Below the pieces are notes generated by a model. The model was not told the DNA's origin. It saw nothing but the letters and a program-made list of their open reading frames with translations, and made no database searches. From positions 1 to 5,847 of the forward strand of contig JBAZOY010000111.1 of NCBI GenBank assembly GCA_041648505.1: a DNA stretch of 5,847 nt, written 5' to 3'. Numbering within the stretch: the first letter of the stretch is position 1; each line of letters starts with the position of its first letter. Origin of the DNA: JBAZOY01 sp041648505. GTDB lineage: Bacteria; Desulfobacterota; Syntrophia; Syntrophales; CG2-30-49-12. The position numbers and the translations under genes are program-made. Positions 4,153 to 5,847 of this stretch are shown piece by piece.

Positions 4153-5847
4153 TCAATACGATTTACCAAGTTGCAGCGTATACATTGATTTTTGAATTCC
4201 GAGCTTCCGCATTCGGGCACGCAGGGTTGAAGGATTGATGCCAAGAATTGATGCGGCACCCTTAGGCCCCTCAATTCTTCCTTTGGTTTCTTCAAGAATC
4301 TGGACGATATAATTGCGTTCAATATCTGCAAGACTCAGTCTTTGCGCTTTCGCTATATGCACGGCCTGGTAGCCGTTAAGGCCATCCATAAGCTGCAGAG
4401 AAGGCCCCTGGGTATTGATTAAAGCCCGTTCGATTACGTTTTCCAGCTCTCTAACGTTGCCGGACCAGTGATATTTTTGTAAAGTGTTCATCACGTCGGG
4501 TGGAATGAATTTAATCGGTTTCCCCATTTTTCTACTAAATTTATTAACAAACCAATTAACGAGCAAAGGGATGTCCTCTTTACGGTGCCGAAGAGGTGGT
4601 ACCATGATGGGGAAAATACTTAAGCGGTACCAGAGGTCTCGGCGAAATTGACCTTGTTTGGCCCTTTGTTCAAGATCGAGGTTACTGGCTGCAATGACAC
4701 GAACATTGACCTTGAGCGTGTGAGAACTGCCTATCCGTTCCAACTCACCTTCTTGAAGTACCCTAAGCAGTTTAGCCTGAGTTTCTAAGGGCAATTCGCC
4801 AATCTCATCCAGAAAAAGGGTGCTATCATTGGCAATTTCAAAACGCCCATAACGTCTGGCCTGAGCACCGGTAAAAGCGCCTTTTTCGTGACCAAATAAC
4901 TCACTCTCGATCAGATTTAAAGGAAGTGCGGGGCAGCTTAGTTGCACCATTGGTCTTTCTCTACGGAGGCTCATGTCATGAATGGCCCTGGCGACAAGAT
5001 TTTTCCCCGTGCCGGTCTCACCGAGTATGAGGACGGTAGTATCAATGGGGGCAATCTGTTTGATTTTGGCAAGTACTTCCTTTAGAGAAACGCTTTGACC
5101 GATTATTCCATGAAAATTAAATTCCGATTTAATTTCTTCCTGAAGGTAGGGGTGATCAGCTTCAAGAGGTTCTTCTATTGTCTCTGTTTCTAGGAACGCA
5201 TCTTGTCCTACCTCCAGCTCTTTTTGTTTGTACGCCAACGCATTAGCGACTATATCCGCGAGGAGCCGCAGTCGCTGAACCGTTTCTTCCGGCCAATTGC
5301 GTTTGCTATTAACTGCCGAGATGGCGAGGAAGCCCATTATTGATCGGCCAACAAATACCGGAACCCATATAAAAGATTTAGTATCAAATCTCAGAAAATT
5401 CTGTTTGTCAAGATTTGCTTCATAAGGTAAATCTGCAATATTTGAACACTGAACGATCTCGCCATTTTTCAATCTATCGATAGCCCAGGGGAATGACCTG
5501 TCAGGGAAAGGGATAAAATTCGCCAGGGGTTCGATCCCTTCATTTGCCCACGAGTAAATGGAGCGGATAGCACTTCTATCCCCCCAGAATTGAACCAAGT
5601 GGCACCTGTCGACATCCAAGTACTGGCCGATTTTCTGAAGTCCGAACTCAATTATGTTATCAACTTCACCGGTGGCCAAATTAGCGTATGTGGATGAGAT
5701 CTCCGACAGCAGTTTTTCGAACTTCAAAAATCCATCGGCCTGCAGATGTAATTTTTTGCTCATCAGTGCGTTGCCAAAGATTTCACTGACCAGACTTAAC
5801 CAATAAACCACACTCTCGGACCAAGTTCTTTGTGAGCGAAAACAATC
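4153..5847 (-). CDS. Sigma-54-dependent transcriptional activator with GAF sensor domains (5' end off window)
   Basis: The minus-strand frame is open from the window edge to TAA 4155-4153 (564 visible residues). It activates transcription by remodelling sigma-54 RNA polymerase with ATP. The order is: the tail of one GAF domain (1-30), a complete second GAF domain (about 43-207), a linker, an AAA+ domain (about 245-475) and a C-terminal Fis-type helix-turn-helix (GAASILGINPSTLRARMRKL, 530-549). Key motifs are intact: Walker A GETGTGK (276-282), the sigma-54-contacting GAFTGA loop (323-328), Walker B LFLDEIG (344-350), arginine-finger region FRRDLWYRL (401-409) and sensor-2 HWSGNVRELENV (460-471). 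A GTG at 5811 could be read as a start. However, the frame continues upstream as SQRTWSESVVYWLSLVSEIF, which parallels SKRNWPEETVQRLRLLADIV at the end of the second GAF domain. The true start therefore lies beyond 5847. No receiver domain is seen, so activity is probably set by a small ligand of the GAF domains. The target promoter is not identifiable here. Confidence 0.92.
   Translation of the reverse strand, partial: DCFRSQRTWSESVVYWLSLVSEIFGNALMSKKLHLQADGFLKFEKLLSEISSTYANLATGEVDNIIEFGLQKIGQYLDVDRCHLVQFWGDRSAIRSIYSWANEGIEPLANFIPFPDRSFPWAIDRLKNGEIVQCSNIADLPYEANLDKQNFLRFDTKSFIWVPVFVGRSIMGFLAISAVNSKRNWPEETVQRLRLLADIVANALAYKQKELEVGQDAFLETETIEEPLEADHPYLQEEIKSEFNFHGIIGQSVSLKEVLAKIKQIAPIDTTVLILGETGTGKNLVARAIHDMSLRRERPMVQLSCPALPLNLIESELFGHEKGAFTGAQARRYGRFEIANDSTLFLDEIGELPLETQAKLLRVLQEGELERIGSSHTLKVNVRVIAASNLDLEQRAKQGQFRRDLWYRLSIFPIMVPPLRHRKEDIPLLVNWFVNKFSRKMGKPIKFIPPDVMNTLQKYHWSGNVRELENVIERALINTQGPSLQLMDGLNGYQAVHIAKAQRLSLADIERNYIVQILEETKGRIEGPKGAASILGINPSTLRARMRKLGIQKSMYTLQLGKSY

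Noticed and set aside
4014..4238. 74-codon TTG frame on the plus strand
   Set aside because: Its second half is antisense to the conserved C-terminus of the sigma-54 regulator and its middle overlaps the terminator; no ribosome binding site.
5469..5651. 60-codon minus-strand frame
   Set aside because: It lies in another frame within the GAF-coding region of the regulator, so it is a shadow.

Overview
The window looks like an accessory, transposon-scarred stretch of a bacterial chromosome of moderate, fairly AT-rich composition. The long sigma-54 activator with tandem GAF domains, the stand-alone cyclic-nucleotide-binding-fold protein and the IS21- and IS256-type insertion sequence traces would suit a former deltaproteobacterium (Desulfobacterota-like). 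That placement is inference from gene style; no rRNA or other taxonomic marker is present.

Layout. Positions 1-104 carry short repeated motifs resembling one end of an IS21-family element that continues off the left edge. Positions 105-844 hold no intact gene, only small or broken open frames: one set on the minus strand (255-547) and a cysteine-rich one on the plus strand (618-737). A near-consensus promoter (845-872) with a perfect palindrome over its expected start site opens a plus-strand group. The group comprises a short PilZ-like reading frame (1006-1197), a cNMP-binding-fold protein without a DNA-binding domain (1201-1662), and, after a 137-base leader, a conserved-looking 97-residue protein of unknown function (1800-2093).

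Positions 2204-2377 contain the remains of a radical SAM gene: the CxxxCxxC cluster motif is visible, but the frame has a stop before the motif and is cut shortly after it. An IS256-family element follows at about 2372-3710. Its transposase has every catalytic residue but is split by a -1 frameshift at an A_AAG site, and its ribosome binding site can fold into a long imperfect stem. After the element come a gene remnant (3722-3850) and an AT-rich spacer that repeats the inverted motif found upstream of the cNMP gene.

The right part is filled by a minus-strand sigma-54-dependent enhancer-binding protein (4153-5847, N-terminus off the window), followed by a likely intrinsic terminator. The plus-strand group and the GAF regulator face each other across the insertion element. 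The cNMP-fold, PilZ-like and GAF folds are all typical ligand-sensing modules, so this may be a signalling neighbourhood disrupted by transposition. No complete pathway is visible and the functional links are inference.
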